DNA of 64,000 nt, taken from positions 1,302,001 through 1,366,000 of the forward strand of contig NC_082620.1 in the NCBI RefSeq assembly GCF_030936135.1, in the 5' to 3' direction. A program made the translations under genes and the position numbers. The notes beneath the pieces were generated by a model. That model saw only the letters and a program-made list of their open reading frames with translations. It had not been told where the DNA came from and did no database searches. The first letter of the stretch is position 1, and each line of letters begins with the position of its first letter. Shown here in pieces: positions 62,554 through 64,000 of this stretch. The stretch is from Gavia stellata (taxonomy: Eukaryota > Chordata > Aves > Gaviiformes > Gaviidae).

Positions 62554-64000
62554 GTAGCAAACCAAAGTCGCCTGCAGGCTTTGGAGGGTCTTCACGGCGC
62601 TTTTTTCCGCCGGGTACTTCCATCCATGGTGCTTTTTCTGTGGGGGACGCAAGGAGAGTGCTTAGATCCTGCCTTAAGATGCCTGCAGGGCAATGCTCTG
62701 AGCCACCTTTGCACATGGGAAGGTTGGGAATTGGGGACGTGTAGGCACACCCCATCCTTTAGATGCATCCAGCTGAGCCCAGATCATGAGGTGGCAGCAC
62801 CACTGTCCGTGTGTGTGATGTCCCAGAGCTGTCTAAGCTGGTCCACTCTGAAACAAGGGCAGTTGTGGAAAGCACTTAGCTGAGGTCCTCTTGAGAGGTG
62901 GCACTTTGGTGCCTCGGGCATGTTTTAAACTGGAGAGCTGGGCCTGTGTTAGTCTCTAAGCTGAGCTCTCTGCACAGCAACATAGCAATGTGGCATCATT
63001 TCTCCCAGCTGCCTTCAAGATTTGGTTTTGTGTACTGCTGATTGTTTTGTCTCTCTGGCTGATTCCAGACTCTGAACATCACTGCTGTCAGAAGAGATGT
63101 TCTGTAGAAATATGTTCTGCTCATCAGTGCTCGCTCCCTCTTGCTGTCTTCCAAACGTAATTGCATTGGGCTGAGGCTTGATTTCTTAAATTGAGTGATA
63201 AATCCTTGAGTCAGAGCATGACTGATTTTCCCCCCCCCCCCCAATAAAGAAATGTTTTTGTGATACAGGCTCACAGTTGGTCATAAGCAAAATTCATTTG
63301 TCATAAGGGTCATTCTTGCGTTACAACTGACAAGGTGTTGGTGCAGGATAAATGCTTAGCTTAGCAATGCAGAAAAATACACTTTTCTAGGTAGCAAAAC
63401 ATTGCTTGGAGGCACAGGAACGCTTTCCTTCTTCCATAGATGAGGGGGCAGATAAAGGTGATGTGCCCAAGGCTGTGCAGCTGTTAGGGAACAGTTTGGG
63501 CATCTAGCAGTCTCCGTTTAGTTTCTCTGAACTCCATGCTTAAATAGATGCGCTCTGCCCAAGATGGACTGGAAGCTGTTGCAAGCATCGTATTTTTTGA
63601 GACACACCTCTATCCTTCAAGTGGAGAGTGTCAAACACAGAGAAAACAGAAAAAATGGATTTGACAAGAAAACAAACTGAAGATTAACCACTGTATATCT
63701 GATTTAAGGTTAAATAATAAAAGACAGGACAATGTGTGGCTCTTTGTTTCGAGAGTGTATGAAGCGGGACAGACTGGCAATAGGGTACTTTAGCTCCCAG
63801 GCAAGCCAGGTCTTGGATGCCGTTAGATGTTTTCCTTCCCCACCAAGAAACCACGTCTACCCATCTCATTGTAGGGGAAGGCTGGCACAGTACAGAAGAT
63901 GGGTAAAAGAGGAGCTTGGGGTTTTTCTCCTTCCGCTACTGAGGAGGAAAAAGGAAATGGCATCACAATTGGAAGCCCTTTTCCCTTTTTGGTAGATAAA
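62554..64000 (+). other. DDI2: Start of DDI2 intron 4, cut by the window edge
   Basis: This begins with GTAGCA after the fourth coding exon. The next expected coding segment (human QQNIEENMTIAMEEAPESFG) is not present up to the edge. A C run lies at about 63229-63242. No other feature is seen. Confidence 0.6.

Overview
The window is vertebrate nuclear DNA, most likely from a bird (less likely another sauropsid). All genes are spliced with GT-AG introns. The proteins are close to, but clearly diverged from, their human orthologues. Intergenic gaps are short, introns compact and GC content high, and there are several G- or GC-rich minisatellites, as is typical of an avian microchromosome. Comparisons with human proteins come from memory, since no search could be run.

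Five genes all read on the + strand. (1) HP1BP3, a heterochromatin protein with three linker-histone domains, has 12 coding exons (3648-16602); its promoter and first exon lie to the left. (2) SH2D5, a PTB+SH2 adaptor, has 9 coding exons (21204-25435). (3) KIF17, a homodimeric kinesin-2 of cilia and dendrites, has 14 coding exons (27674-44286). (4) DDOST (OST48), a subunit of the ER oligosaccharyltransferase, has 11 coding exons (44765-52769). (5) The first four coding exons of DDI2, a ubiquitin-like shuttle and protease, lie at 53959-62553; the gene continues past the right edge. Exon phases were checked at every junction, and the four complete genes give uninterrupted proteins of 558, 408, 816 and 434 aa.

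The first four genes keep the order known from human 1p36.12 (HP1BP3-SH2D5-KIF17-DDOST). DDI2 follows where human has PINK1, so a rearrangement breakpoint lies in the roughly 0.9 kb after DDOST.

The notable non-genic content is tandem repeats. Four arrays surround or interrupt SH2D5: a G-rich one upstream, TTTTGCACGGC-type in intron 5, GGTGCATG-type in intron 8, and a CTGCAG-bearing array of about 31 bp units downstream. A 3.4 kb, roughly 70-copy G-rich array of 51/42 bp units fills most of DDOST intron 1. These arrays create very long open frames on both strands, which I do not regard as genes.

The observations I rate highest are: a bird SH2D5 with arginine at the SH2 phosphotyrosine-binding position that mammalian SH2D5 is reported to lack; the repeat-stuffed SH2D5 locus, which may explain why the gene was described as mammal-specific; higher-order structure in the DDOST minisatellite; an RFX-type X-box and an NRF1 palindrome upstream of the ciliary gene KIF17; three CCAAT boxes at exact 32 bp spacing before DDOST; and loss of the proline in the HP1-binding motif of HP1BP3.
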